Below are positions 1 through 9,265 of a stretch of 20,356 nt of DNA, piece after piece (position 1 is the stretch's first letter; the number at the start of each line of letters is the position of its first letter). The notes under the pieces were generated by a model. The model saw nothing but the letters and a program-made list of their open reading frames with translations. It was not told where the DNA came from and ran no database searches. Origin of the DNA: Chara braunii (lineage: Eukaryota > Streptophyta > Charophyceae > Charales > Characeae); assembly GCA_003427395.1 (NCBI GenBank), contig BFEA01000039.1, forward strand, positions 274,539 through 294,894, written 5' to 3'. The translations under genes and the position numbers were made by a program.

Positions 1-23
1 GAGAGAGAGAGAGAGAGAGAGAG
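1..23. repeat. (GA)n microsatellite at window start
   Basis: The window opens inside a GA tract; a second one lies at 143-174. Confidence 0.95.
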
Positions 24-142
24 GGAAGCATGAGCGATTTCGGAAATAAAAGAAACCGGAAACACAAGTGATTTCGGGGGGGGGGGAAAAAAGTAAAGGG
101 AAGTGGGCGCGTGCACGCATGCAGCCGCAAGAGGTAAGACGC

Positions 143-174
<32 letters not shown>

Positions 175-532
175 GCCATCAACTTCTTGGCAAACTTTTC
201 ATTTTTATTGCGGGGGTAGCCGCAACAGGTCCCCTAGTCTGCATATAAAAAAATTTAAACTTCGCAGTCGCCTCCTAGCAGATGTTTCGTACACAAACAA
301 AAAAAAAAAAAAACTCAGAAAAAGAGAAGACAAAAATTAAGCTACCAGGGGATCCCGTGCCTCAGTATCCACTTTTCCAGACATCCAGAGAATTGCCCTC
401 CCAGATGACTTATCAACTGTCCAATACACACCCTGGCTGCACAAGCCCCCCCCACTCGAAGAAGCCACCAATGGCTCGAATTTGACAACATCAGAAAAGA
501 ACACCACCTGCAGCCTCACTGCTGTGGGAGCT

Positions 533-533
<1 letters not shown>

Positions 534-578
<45 letters not shown>
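534..578. repeat. (CT)n microsatellite
   Basis: An uninterrupted CT tract of about 45 bp, followed by a short imperfect CT extension. Confidence 0.95.
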
Positions 579-582
<4 letters not shown>

Positions 583-999
583 TCTCTTCTCTGGATCCAA
601 AGAAGGGACTAGAGTGGAGGCCTTTGGGACAGGACGGCCTGCCTTGAAAACTGACCACTACCAGCGCATCCTATTCCAGAACCTATGCCCATTGACAAGC
701 ATCTTACGATTGCCAGCCCCCGTTCCAGGTCCCCATAGGGACATACACTGTAACATGCCACATAGGCCCCCAAAACGAGTTTGCAAATACCAACAGACAA
801 CAGGTCAACCCAGGAAACATCAGTGCATACAAAGAGCAGGCGACAGTAGGATCGGATCCACTCATGCAATGCAATATCAGTACCTTTGTCAGACTGTGAG
901 ATGGCCAACAGAAGGAACGCAAACACTATAAAAACAGCCATACAATCATTTACAATGTCTTACAATTATCCCGTCCCAGGCTCAGCATGTGCTCCTTAC

Positions 1000-1161
1000 C
1001 TTTTCCTTTCCTGCACAAGACCACTCTGGAATCACCAACATTGGCCACAACGAGCCTTTTCCCCACGAGTACAGCAGTGGATGCTGTTGAACCAGCGTCT
1101 CTGCTCTGGCCATTGTCTTCCATATTGATGTATGCTTCATCAGTCTGCAAATACACCTCAC
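1000..1161 (-). CDS. PP2C exon c (GSTA and VANVGDSR region)
   Basis: This exon is 162 nt: two bases completing Arg, 53 codons and one base. The acceptor is TCTTTTCAG, with AG at 1163-1162. The donor is AAAAG|gtaagg, with the intron starting at 999. It encodes [11 protein letters not shown], an acidic linker, then the diagnostic PP2C segment [20 protein letters not shown] and [13 protein letters not shown]. This is the strongest family signature in the window. The GSTA and VGDSR motifs lie in the central beta-sheet of the catalytic domain. Confidence 0.92.
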
Positions 1162-4100
1162 CTGAAAAGAAGTCGCGCGATAGTCCACAAAAAATACAAA
1201 GGAATCGAGAAACCAGAAGAATGAAAGATTTATGAAAAAAGTTACGAACGCTCCCTTCTTACCCCAAACATAACGCCCCAATATATTGTCACAACTAACG
1301 CCCCAATGTATACAAAAACAATCCCTATTCCGATCCAAATACAGTCCTGACGATGAGAAATTATGGTGCGGGGAAGAAGGTAGAGCGAACGTCTTCCACA
1401 GCATCTGCAACCAGCGAGTACAGCCCGACAGATGCCACACAGCACTTCCAAATCGGGCATCCCAAGCCAAGACCCAATAGCATCCCCAAAAAGCATCAGG
1501 CACTATAGGGGCTTTTAACTTGTACCCAAGGAGCCAGACGAATTTCAGCCTAGTCACCTTGTGCGATGTGTCATGCGGGACCACAAAATATGACAGCCAT
1601 TATAAGAAAGAGCTGACATCAAAAGTATAAACCACACCGAACTCTGACATCTGATCACATAGGCTGTCACGCTGCTCAGCTGCAAAAAAGAGAAGAAATG
1701 AGAAGCAAGACAAGGGAGTGCAGTGCATAGAGGTGTGCTGCCAGTGCTGGTGTACCCTGTGCGCCATGCCTCTTTTTCTGTGTGTGTAAGTGTGAGAGAG
1801 GAGGAGGGAGGGAGGGAGGGAGGGAGGGAGAGAGATCCATTTGAAATCACACGCGCTGACGATCGAGGGTTTGCAGGCACATGCTGATGTAGAACGCATG
1901 CCAAACGCCCTGTGCTCCATGCCTTGTTTTGTGTGCGTGTGTGTAAACGTGAGAGAGAGGGAGGGAGGGGGGAGAGAGATGTGAATGCATGCCAAACACT
2001 TCATGTTTGGAGGCACATGCTGATGTTGAATGCATGCCAAACACTTCATGTTTGAATTCAAGGCATACTCATATTTGCCCTTCCGTAAATGCATCTGACT
2101 GCAATTACCGCCAGACTTTGACGAATCTGACCGCAATCACGTTCAGGGCTTAGTAAAAAGAGTCCCGAGTGTGAGTATGCCCTCGCACTAGGGAGTTTTC
2201 CTACTAAGCTCCGGAAGCGACTACAGTCAGATTCATCCAGGTCTGGCCGTAATTGCAGTCAGATATATTTAGGAAAGGGCTAGTGTGACTACGCCCTCAA
2301 ATAATCCCATAACCAATTCCTCCTTTTGTTTTTTTTTAAAAGAATCTCTGGAATTTCTCGATTTATGTGAAAGGCTAGCCCAGGTGCCGTGCTCATCTTC
2401 TGTGGGTGTACTCACACGAGGACTTCCCTGGATGTATCTGACTACAATTCCAACCCTTTGTGAATGTTTCTGATCAGAATCGCGTCCACAGAGGAGTCAA
2501 GAAAGTCCAAGTGTGAATACGCAGTGTATCACTCTACTTTCAACAGATGTCCCAGGGACCTAAACGCAACATATGAATCCATCTATGAATGCATCTAACG
2601 GATCTTGCAGGTCTGATAAATCCATAACGAGGTCGCCAGAGCACAACGAAACCTCATCATGGTTGTATCAGATACGAAAGATCCGTTAGATAAACTCAGA
2701 TGCATTGCGGGATGTGCAAAGACCACAGAGAATTTTTCTTTTTCTGTTTTATTTTCTTTTCAAACGGCCATTCCACGCCGTGTGTTGCCCGAAACAAGGA
2801 CTCTGACAGCCTCTCACTTCGCGCGACACAAGGCGTCGTCATAACTACACAGTAGCGAAAAGGATATGAACACAGAAAATAGTCCTGGGCAGTTGGCCCA
2901 GCCGAAAAAAAAAATCCACGGACCGTTCATTATTTTTGACGGCGTGAGCGTTCAGTTCAGACCCCCCCCAAAAAAAAACTCGTTTTTTTTTTCAGGGACC
3001 CCGATTTTTTCCCTTACAGACCAGGTGCGCGTGCCACGTGTGCAATGCGCATTGCGCCACCCATGCACGATTGACACCACGTGATGCGCCGCAAATACGT
3101 ATTGGATAATAACCAGCATTTCTTATACAGTCAAACTGAGACATTAACATCGCACATAAAAAAGACTACAATTGTTAACCATGCGTTGCACATACCAATC
3201 ACCTACACCTACCAGCGGAAGGGAGGTCCGGCATAGGTCAGCTGCCACCACATGCTCACATGGGAATATGAAGCATGAGGCAGGCATTGAGGAGCTGGCC
3301 GTGGTTTCACGGCACCTCCACACTCGTACACTCCACATGAAAAAGCTATGTTCCAAAACTTCAAGGCTTGTTTCTGTCAATCGTCAGAAGATACGTTATG
3401 TTACACCACCAGAACCTCACCCACGCAAACTTGAGAATCGAAATTGCATCAATCCAGGTTCTTTGTAAGAACAGTGCTACAGCACCAAAATGGTTGGTGG
3501 CACAAGCCAAAACAGAAAATGAAGTGCACACTGGCACTTCGTTCTTCTTTGGCCCGCAGTGCAAATCCGTGTTGGGAAAAAGACGTTCAGAGGAACTGGC
3601 AGTTTAAGAAGAGAGTCGTGTCCTCCTTGTTGCCGCAATGTGCGCCTATTAACAAGTTTCACGTGGCAGAATGAGCATGCAGACCCTTCCACACCTAATT
3701 ACTTAAAAAGGCCTTACACCACTAGTACCTTTGTCAGTTCGAAAAATGGCGGGCCTCTGACCTTTTAGGAGGCCGAAACGAAACGACAGCCGTCGGTCAG
3801 ATTGATCAATGTCGGGCTCGGCCTCCTGAAAGTTCGGGAGCTGGCAAGAACGTGGTTTAATGCATTCCCAAAAACACCACAAAAGAACACAGCAGTTTGG
3901 TTAACAATGCATTCCCTGGCCCTAATGCATTCCCGAAAACACCACAAAGAACACAGCAGTTTGGTTGACAACGCATTCCCATGGCAGAGTGTCTGCCAGC
4001 GGCTTTGAGATGAAAATGGACTCACGGATTGCCGACTTGGTGTCGGTCAGCAGCTTGGGATGGTCCTTCAGATTATTCACGAGGTGTTTCTGCACATAGT

Positions 4101-4367
4101 CTGCTGCTTTGCGGCCTCCATGCCCTGGTACATTCAAAACCATGCGGACAAAAAGTAGTCAATAATCTTGCACGAGGTTACGGGCAATCCCAACTCGATT
4201 TCCGAGGGATGGAAGAAGTCTAGTTTTTCCTCTTCAGAATGTAACGAAAAAGTAGTCCATAATATTACAATTGCCATTTTAATCGCAGAGGCAAGAGTTG
4301 ATTATTTTCTCACCTGATTGCAGAGTTTGCACCAGCAAAACTTGGTCAAGTGCTTACAGGACTGCTG

Positions 4368-4411
<44 letters not shown>

Positions 4412-6029
4412 CACTCCTTGCCAAAGATGGTCAGGAGCGGGAGGCCATTCATGGTGGGCCGTTGCCAACTGAACATTCAACATTCAGGAGGTACTCTTTG
4501 TTTTCGGGGGTGGCAAGGACGGTGGGTTGTGCTGTGAAAAACGGGGATGCAAAAAACAAAACAACAGAGCTTTGTGAGGCTAAGGCAGTCCACCCACATA
4601 CTGTTTGGGACACCCACATACTGTTTGGGAAGGTCTGGGGAGACTGCCGGTCTGCGCCTAAGAGAGTGGCACCACCACAAGGGTGGGACTGATTGTACTA
4701 TTTTGGAAGGCCAACCCATGTGGTCGAATGGCACACCCATCGACTCTTGATTGCAAGACCTAAGTCAAATCCTGAAGGTCATATGACTAAAATACAACAG
4801 CTCTGATTTACAAGGGCTCTGTCAGTTGGATGATGATGGCATGATACATTCTCGAGCTTACATATTCTGTTCACCAAATGTGAAAAAGGCAATCTGTGGC
4901 CGTCCCAGTGTAGCCGTTATGTTTCATGTACATCGTTTCCTTGTTTTCGGCCGTCCCGTTCCTCTAGTACACAAGGAGGTGGTCCCATAGCGAGATCTCC
5001 TCATATTGGAATACAAGAACACAAAAAGGGGGGGGGGGGGAGCACTCGGGCCTGGAAAATGCATAAGGTTCAGTCACAGATCACCTCCAGCGAGCCGACA
5101 CCAGATTTAAAACGGGCTTTCCCAAAACTATTTGTACAGGTATACAGCCAGATTCAAACTTCCTTTTAAGAGAGTAAAAAAAGGGCGCCTTTTCCACACT
5201 CCGTCCGGCACGCAAGTGGCATTCAGGAGGTCTCGGGTGCAATCCCCCATGGGCCTCGTGTATCCGCCACCTCGAGATAGGCCGTTGGTCCCCCCAAGCA
5301 GCATCACACCTGCTGGTGGGTGCAGCTCCCACCTCTTCCCTCGTTGAACACAGATGTGGCTGCTATGGGGTTCCCCATAATACGATAATGATAGTAAAAA
5401 AAGAGGCCTGAAAAGCCATCCTGTCCAGATTTGGCAGGTAATTGAATTGGTTGGGCTTAAAAAGAATCAGCCTTTTTTCTATTAAAAAAAATAAAAACTC
5501 CCAAGCTTCTCACCTCAGCTTCCTAGTTAGCGGCGCTCCATTCAGTCAAGCATTTACTATCCATGTAAATTGGCCAGTCTGCAGAAACCCAGACGGCATG
5601 TTGCCCTGGGAGATAACTTTTTCTCTAATACATGTTGCCCTGGGAGATAATTTTTTCTCTAATACAACTGCAACAAAGGTCACTCACAAAATCGCTTGCC
5701 TTCAACAACTGGTTTCATCACAATTAGGAAATTTCAAATTAGCAGCACAGCATTCTCCATTTCCTTATCTATTTCGCTGATTTTTGCAGCATGCGAAAGG
5801 GAAAAAATTACCCAGAACAAAACAATTGCCACATACCATCAAAGACACCAAAGAAGACCACCCGCTGATTATTCTGCTCAGGTATTACCCATGACTTCGC
5901 CTCGTGGCAGTCTTCCATAACTGCCCTCTTGCCTTGAAGCTTCGCATAGCCATAGCAGATGTTCGACTCCTTTCTGATATCAGACAACGGTACATCGCCA
6001 GAATTAGCAAAATCAGCAGATGCATATCG
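1000..6029 (-). CDS. Protein phosphatase 2C (PP2C), internal part, three exons; both ends outside or unresolved
   Basis: This is a partial gene with exons 5837-6029, 4026-4124 and 1000-1161 on the minus strand. They join to 454 nt, 151 codons, no stop. PP2C enzymes are Mg/Mn-dependent Ser/Thr phosphatases, and in plants many act in stress and hormone signalling. The product shows the family motifs in order: [15 protein letters not shown] (residues 26-40), [12 protein letters not shown] with the metal-binding Asp-Gly (57-68), a GSTASTAVL stretch and VANVGDSR. All junctions are GT-AG and phases match: the Gly of FDGHGG is split 1/2 between the first two exons, and an Arg is split 1/2 between the next two. 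The last exon ends after one base of a codon. The remaining motifs (DHKP, the SRAFGD region, DGLWD, the last metal-binding Asp) are not in 1-999, so the third intron runs off the window. The N-terminal exon is not identified. No frameshift or stop breaks the visible part, so it looks intact. The subclass among plant PP2Cs is uncertain. Confidence 0.9.
1760..2053. repeat. Local tandem duplication (about 150 bp unit) with GT and GA tracts
   Basis: A unit that starts near CCATGCCT, runs through GT-rich and then GAGAGGGAGGG-rich DNA and ends in CACATGCTGATGT and GCATGCCAAAC occurs at about 1760-1908 and again at about 1911-2017. A shorter piece, GCATGCCAAACACTTCATG, repeats at 1987 and 2032, a spacing of 45 bp. 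Confidence 0.7.
2061..2297. mobile_element. Palindromic foldback element (MITE-like), about 237 bp
   Basis: Almost the whole segment is one imperfect inverted repeat with its centre near 2178. The left arm includes ATCTGACTGCAATTAC (2093 on) and the right arm its complement GTAATTGCAGTCAGAT (near 2249-2265). Pairing extends outward to GGCATACTC and its counterpart GACTACGCCC, and inward through CTTAGTA and TACTAAG to GAGTGTGAG and CTCGCACT. No transposase is present. Target duplications are unclear: TCA flanks both sides but is too short to prove the ends. The superfamily is not assigned. It sits in a PP2C intron and would fold in the pre-mRNA. Confidence 0.75.
2404..2523. mobile_element. Related, diverged copy of the palindromic element
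   Basis: It begins with GTGTACTCACACGAGGACTT and carries GATGTATCTGACTACAATTC, close to the arm of the element at 2061-2297. Its right end, AAGTCCAAGTGTGAATACGC, is the approximate inverse of its left end. The interior pairs poorly, which suggests an older or rearranged copy. Confidence 0.5.
2576..2710. repeat. Second foldback hairpin, about 135 bp
   Basis: ATCTAACGGATCTT near 2593-2606 is matched by its exact complement AAGATCCGTTAGAT near 2679-2692. Pairing continues inward (GATAAATCCATAACGAGGT against ACCTCATCATGGTTGTATC) to a loop near 2640, and outward to GAATGCATC and GATGCATT. It could be a MITE remnant or a source of small RNA. No coding content. Confidence 0.65.
3035..3083. promoter_or_regulatory. 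Two CACGTG (G-box) motifs flanking a 14-bp palindrome
   Basis: CACGTG occurs at 3035-3040 and 3078-3083, with the perfect palindrome GCAATGCGCATTGC at 3042-3055 between them. CACGTG is the core bound by plant bHLH and bZIP factors. The position inside a large intron could allow an intronic enhancer, but function is inferred only from motif density. Confidence 0.3.
3858..3979. repeat. Tandem duplication, 65-bp offset, two copies
   Basis: TAATGCATTCCC followed by AACACCACAAA and ACACAGCAGTTTGGTT occurs at 3858 and again at 3923. A third, partial GCATTCCC follows. It lies in intron b, beginning about 47 bp from exon b. Confidence 0.8.
4026..4124 (-). CDS. PP2C exon b (GHGG and helix region)
   Basis: This exon is 99 nt: two bases completing Gly, 32 codons ([20 protein letters not shown], then [12 protein letters not shown]) and one base of the next codon. 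The acceptor is TGTACCAG, with AG at 4126-4125. The donor is AATCC|gtgagt, with the intron starting at 4025. The peptide matches the PP2C segment after the FDGHGG metal site, where plant members usually read like RAAEYLKEHLF...HP.F.TDTK.AI. Reading through the donor also gives an open frame, but only the splice to 1161 restores the usual downstream motif. Confidence 0.88.
4372..4408. repeat. (CT)n microsatellite
   Basis: An uninterrupted CT tract of about 37 bp in PP2C intron a. Transcribed from the minus strand it reads (GA)n. Confidence 0.95.
4591..4630. repeat. Perfect 20-bp tandem duplication
   Basis: CACCCACATACTGTTTGGGA is present twice in direct tandem with no mismatch, which suggests a recent slippage or duplication event. 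Confidence 0.95.
5195..5400 (+). mobile_element. Possible tRNA-derived SINE (weak)
   Basis: CGGCACGCAAGTGG followed about 20 bases later by CGGGTGCAATCCCC resembles the paired A and B boxes of a pol III promoter. The second matches GGTTCGAATCC at 8 of 11 positions. An A-rich stretch near 5395-5401 could be a tail. No target duplication was found, so this is tentative. Confidence 0.25.
5598..5665. repeat. 34-bp tandem duplication
   Basis: A unit starting ATGTTGCCCTGGGAGATAA and ending TTCTCTAATAC occurs twice in tandem (5598-5631 and 5632-5665), with one C/T difference. Confidence 0.95.
5837..6029 (-). CDS. PP2C exon a (N-terminal part of the catalytic domain)
   Basis: This exon is 193 nt: 64 codons plus one base. 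It encodes an extension that starts RYASADF and then the PP2C start motif [16 protein letters not shown], ending in FFGVFD. The acceptor is TTGTATTAG, with AG at 6031-6030 after a T/G-rich tract. The donor is GATG|gtatgt, with the intron starting at 5836. It is phase 0 at the start: reading further upstream meets a TAG that belongs to the acceptor itself, so an upstream exon is required for a start codon. There is no ATG in a suitable place inside the exon, which also argues that more N-terminal sequence exists. Confidence 0.88.
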
Positions 6030-6181
6030 CTAATACAACAACAAGCAACTTGAGTAACAGAAAATTAGCAGCTTGTGAATTTATAACACACTAACATGAT
6101 AACATCCACCTTGGGTAGCAGAAACTCAGCTGTGGACGAATTGATCAAAATGCCATAGACATACAACTAGCACTGTAGGTC

Positions 6182-6239
<58 letters not shown>

Positions 6240-7488
6240 CTGTGTGTGTGTGCATATGTGTGTGTGTGTGTGTGTACACGCGTGTAGGTCCAGTGGATTG
6301 GCTCCCCCGCACGCACCCTCTGCATCCTGCAGCCAAGTTCTTGCCAAAACACAAGTGGCGGAAAATGTGTTTCCAGTCAGATCCACACCAAAACGGGCAT
6401 GGGCAAAATGTGCATGTTTCTGGTCAGATTCACGGGCCTCGCTCCACCACTCACCAAATGTGCATGATGAGAATGAATCTTCCACTAGGACACGGAAGTA
6501 TACACTGCCAGAAGTTTCCATGTGGGAAAGGTACCCTAAACAAGCCTTTTTTATGTTGCCCCTTGTCGCACATGGGTAAGGAACGCTCCCATGTATGTGG
6601 TTAGGAATCGATGAAACCAAAAGCCACTAACATTGCAGCCAAGACACTGCATGAGAACAGGGATTTTTGAAAGAGCACACCATCACTCTCCCGACGGATA
6701 GAACTTTCTCTATGGGAATTCAAAATGCCCGTGGCCTTCGGCATCTGATATCGACGAACTACGCGACTGCGTAAACACACAAACTCTTGAACTTTCAGCA
6801 CATCCTGACTAAAGTCGTATAAAACAATAGACCTCAGAATGCCACCAGTTGGACCCTTCCAAATTGATTGGAGTGGGCTCTGAGCACAAAACTTGCGACC
6901 GATGTCCAAGGTATTTTGCCCTACACTCTCATTGTTCTACAGTCAGTTTTAGAAGAGTCCAGAGTCCACAATATGTGATATCTTCATCTTTGCTCTGCTT
7001 AGTTCTAGTGTGAGTGAAAAGCCAATCAAACTCGCTTATTCGTAGAGCGAATGCAAACTCAAGGGCCACATGGTATGAAACATGAAGCAACCATCCAAAT
7101 GCAATGTCATACCCAGTCATTTACAACAGACTTCCAGCGTGATCAAAGGAGGAGTTTACTATGGTCACTGTAGTGAACTTGCCGCTAGATTATTGTACCA
7201 ATCATGCCCTTATGCCTATCCACAGGGGAACCTGCAGCCAGATCGACTCCTTCCCAATTTACGCACCCAGATTTGATTGAATGCCAATCTAATCAGACTA
7301 GTCACCAAAGGCGCAAAGCACAAATCCAAGTGTCTGGGTACTATTGTAAGACATGAAAACACCGGGATCCCATTCTGACCTCAAACACGAGGGCTGAAGG
7401 CAAGTCTCGAAGGCCGCTTGCACGACAGCCCTTCCACACCAGGGTCACCGATCATTATCCCCAGCTTTCATCTCTGTTCAACTTGTAG
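6030..7488. other. No assignable gene; may hold the missing 5' exon of PP2C
   Basis: The upstream PP2C exon should lie on the minus strand at or beyond this stretch. The best open frame is 6601-6909 minus (102 codons), which ends in a hydrophobic run LFSCSVLAAMLVAFGFIDS before a stop. I recognise no family in it and could not place a convincing phase-0 donor, so it is not called as coding. Confidence 0.4.
6184..6275. repeat. Compound (CT)n(TG)n microsatellite
   Basis: CT runs from 6184 to about 6222 and passes directly into interrupted TG repeats to about 6275. The same CT-to-TG order ends the window at 20343. Confidence 0.95.
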
Positions 7489-7857
7489 GTCCCACAGTCA
7501 GGCTGCGGACTTTCGGAGAAAGCACTTAAGCCATAGGACGTCAAACGGTCGTTGCCCACAAAATGGCAAAAATCGAAACTGGATGCAAGCTGCAATGAAG
7601 CAGCACGCCTGCCTATGCCACGATGCTCGCTACACCACCTTTAAAAGAGACCTTTTGCAATGTGCTGAGGGTCCAACAGTCAGGCTGCGGACTTTTGGAG
7701 AAAGTACTTACAAGCCATAGGACGTCAAATGGTCGCTGCCCACAAAATGGCAAAAATCAAAACCGGATGCAGGCTGCAATGAAGCAGCACGCCTGCCTAT
7801 GCCACAATGCTCACTACACCACCTTTAAAAGAGACCTCCTTTTGCAATGTGCTGAGG
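7489..7857. repeat. Tandem duplication, units of 182 and 187 bp
   Basis: The unit starts at GTCC(C/A)ACAGTCAGGCTGCGG and runs to TTTTGCAATGTGCTGAGG. Copies are 7489-7670 and 7671-7857. Differences are few and the second has a short insertion near its end, so the duplication is fairly young. Confidence 0.92.
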
Positions 7858-9105
7858 GTCATCCAATATGAAATACATTCCATTAAAGAAGCATTGCACC
7901 CGGGTCTGGAGGCGCCTTGCTGCACACAAAGATTTTCCAAACCGCCGGCGGTGCATTTTTCTTTTTTGTCTGGTCTGCCAGCCATTGTGGTCCATTGTGG
8001 TCCAGTAGGCTGATGGTGCTACGGTGCGGTGGGGACAATGGCCGTTTAAACCATCACGTTCTTAGGCCGTCAACAAGGTGGCTGAATCGGTGCACCCTGC
8101 AGGTCCACATGCATTTGCCTATGGATGCCTCCACAGAGGGGGCCTAAGACCCCCTGGGGACCTGGGGTACTGGTGGTTTAAGTGGGATGTTTCTTGTGTA
8201 GGAGTGCAAGCCCATGCCACTTTGTGGGGATTTGAAGTCTAAGGGGGGATTGGAAGTCTAAGAGACTAGCACACTCTAATTGACTACTGGCATATGTGGG
8301 ATTTGATCACATACAAGTCCACAAAGGCCTAACCACACCTACAACATTGATACACCTCCTACACTCCACCATCTACTCTTATCTCGTCTCAGCAGGAAGT
8401 GAGCTGGCACACCAAGTAAAATGGCAATTGTTTAGCGCACGCCACAGACCTTGTACTGCTGTGTAACCAAGAGATCGCTGTGGCTGAGTATATGAGGCCT
8501 TCAGCAATTCACTAAGAGGTCCTGGCTCCCCTTTTTTACCACGCAAAGACCCAAGAATATGATAAAACAAAGCCCTTACAGTTTCTAGAACACGAAAGTA
8601 AGACCAAAACTTTGCATAATCCAAAGCAATGCATATTGCAACACAAACACGACTACTGCCCAAGGTCCTGCAACTCCCAAAAATGATCACTGAAGTAACC
8701 AAGATAACTCGTTCTTCTGTCCATTAACCTTTACTGTGCATAATCACGCCTATAATTCATTCCTTACGATTTGGCACCCAATCCAAAGACCACACCGCCC
8801 TTCACGCTTCATGACCCTTAGATACCATCCCAAGTCACACAAACAATTACACACCACGATCAAAGCTTGTAAAGTCCACGGCCATCGACCTCATTCCCCT
8901 TCAACAGCCACTCGACACCATCCAACCCCAACAAAGCCTTCCAGACGTCATATAGCCACAATTACTCACAACAATCCTCTGCTTACAACCCTAAAATGGC
9001 CCCTCCACATCAAGTCTTCTCTCCAATGAGTATTACCTGTCAATGCCACATTGTCCATCAGACATCCCATCGGGCGAAGACGCAAAGCAGGGGCAAAAGC
9101 CAGCT
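7858..9105. other. No gene recognised
   Basis: Contains a doubled 11-mer (CCATTGTGGTC, about 7982-8003) and a C/A-rich part from about 8740 to 9000. The minus open frame at 8379-8702 (107 codons) is not similar to any family I know. Confidence 0.5.
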
Positions 9106-9265
9106 CAACCCTTAAAAGTTTAACAAAACTCTGGAAAGACTCTTAGCTCATCTCAAAACCTAGTGGACGAACCATGCCATCCATGCACATCAAGCTCTGC
9201 TCACCAACCCTAAAAGTTGAACAGAACTGTGGAAGACTCTTATAGCTCATCTCAAAACCTAGTGA
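9106..9265. repeat. Partial duplication with 99-bp offset
   Basis: CAACCCTTAAAAGTTTAAC, GGAAAGACTCTTAGCTCATC and TCAAAACCTAGTG at 9106-9166 recur with small changes at 9205-9265. Confidence 0.85.

Larger units (their letters stand above)
1..999 (-). other. PP2C intron c (partial) with microsatellites
   Basis: This stretch follows the donor at 999 and contains no further PP2C motif in any minus frame, so it is read as intron running off the left edge. It holds (GA)n tracts at 1-23 and 143-174, a G run near 77-86, an A run near 300-313 and a (CT)n tract at 534-578. An open minus frame at 337-600 starts in the CT tract and resembles no family I recognise. Confidence 0.55.
1162..4025 (-). other. 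PP2C intron b, 2864 bp, repeat-filled
   Basis: This lies between exons b and c, with gtgagt at the donor and tcttttcag at the acceptor. It contains duplicated GT/GA-rich repeats (1760-2053), a palindromic element (2061-2297), a related element (2404-2523), another foldback (2576-2710), two CACGTG boxes around a palindrome (3035-3083) and a tandem duplication (3858-3979). No coding exon was found in it. Confidence 0.75.
4125..5836 (-). other. PP2C intron a, 1712 bp
   Basis: This lies between exons a and b, with gtatgt at the donor and taccag at the acceptor. It holds a (CT)n tract, a G run at about 5030-5040, two small tandem duplications, two copies of an AAAAAGTAGTC-containing motif about 100 bp apart (4147 and 4246), and a possible SINE head near 5200-5260. 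Confidence 0.75.

Noticed and set aside
337-600. Further PP2C exon left of position 1000
   Set aside because: The frame lacks DHKP, WRVGG and SRAFGD motifs expected next, and begins in a CT tract.
982-1584. 200-codon open frame overlapping PP2C exon c in another frame
   Set aside because: It overlaps the motif-bearing exon out of frame and covers intron sequence; no family similarity.
6180-6620. Open frames that run into Arg-Glu and His-Thr repeats
   Set aside because: They are translations of the (CT)n(TG)n microsatellite.
8060-8345. Possible solo LTR (ends like TGTTGTAGG on the minus strand)
   Set aside because: No second copy, no primer-binding site and no flanking duplication could be found.
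8379-8702. 107-codon minus open frame as a possible gene
   Set aside because: No start context, domain or neighbour supports it, and I do not recognise the peptide.
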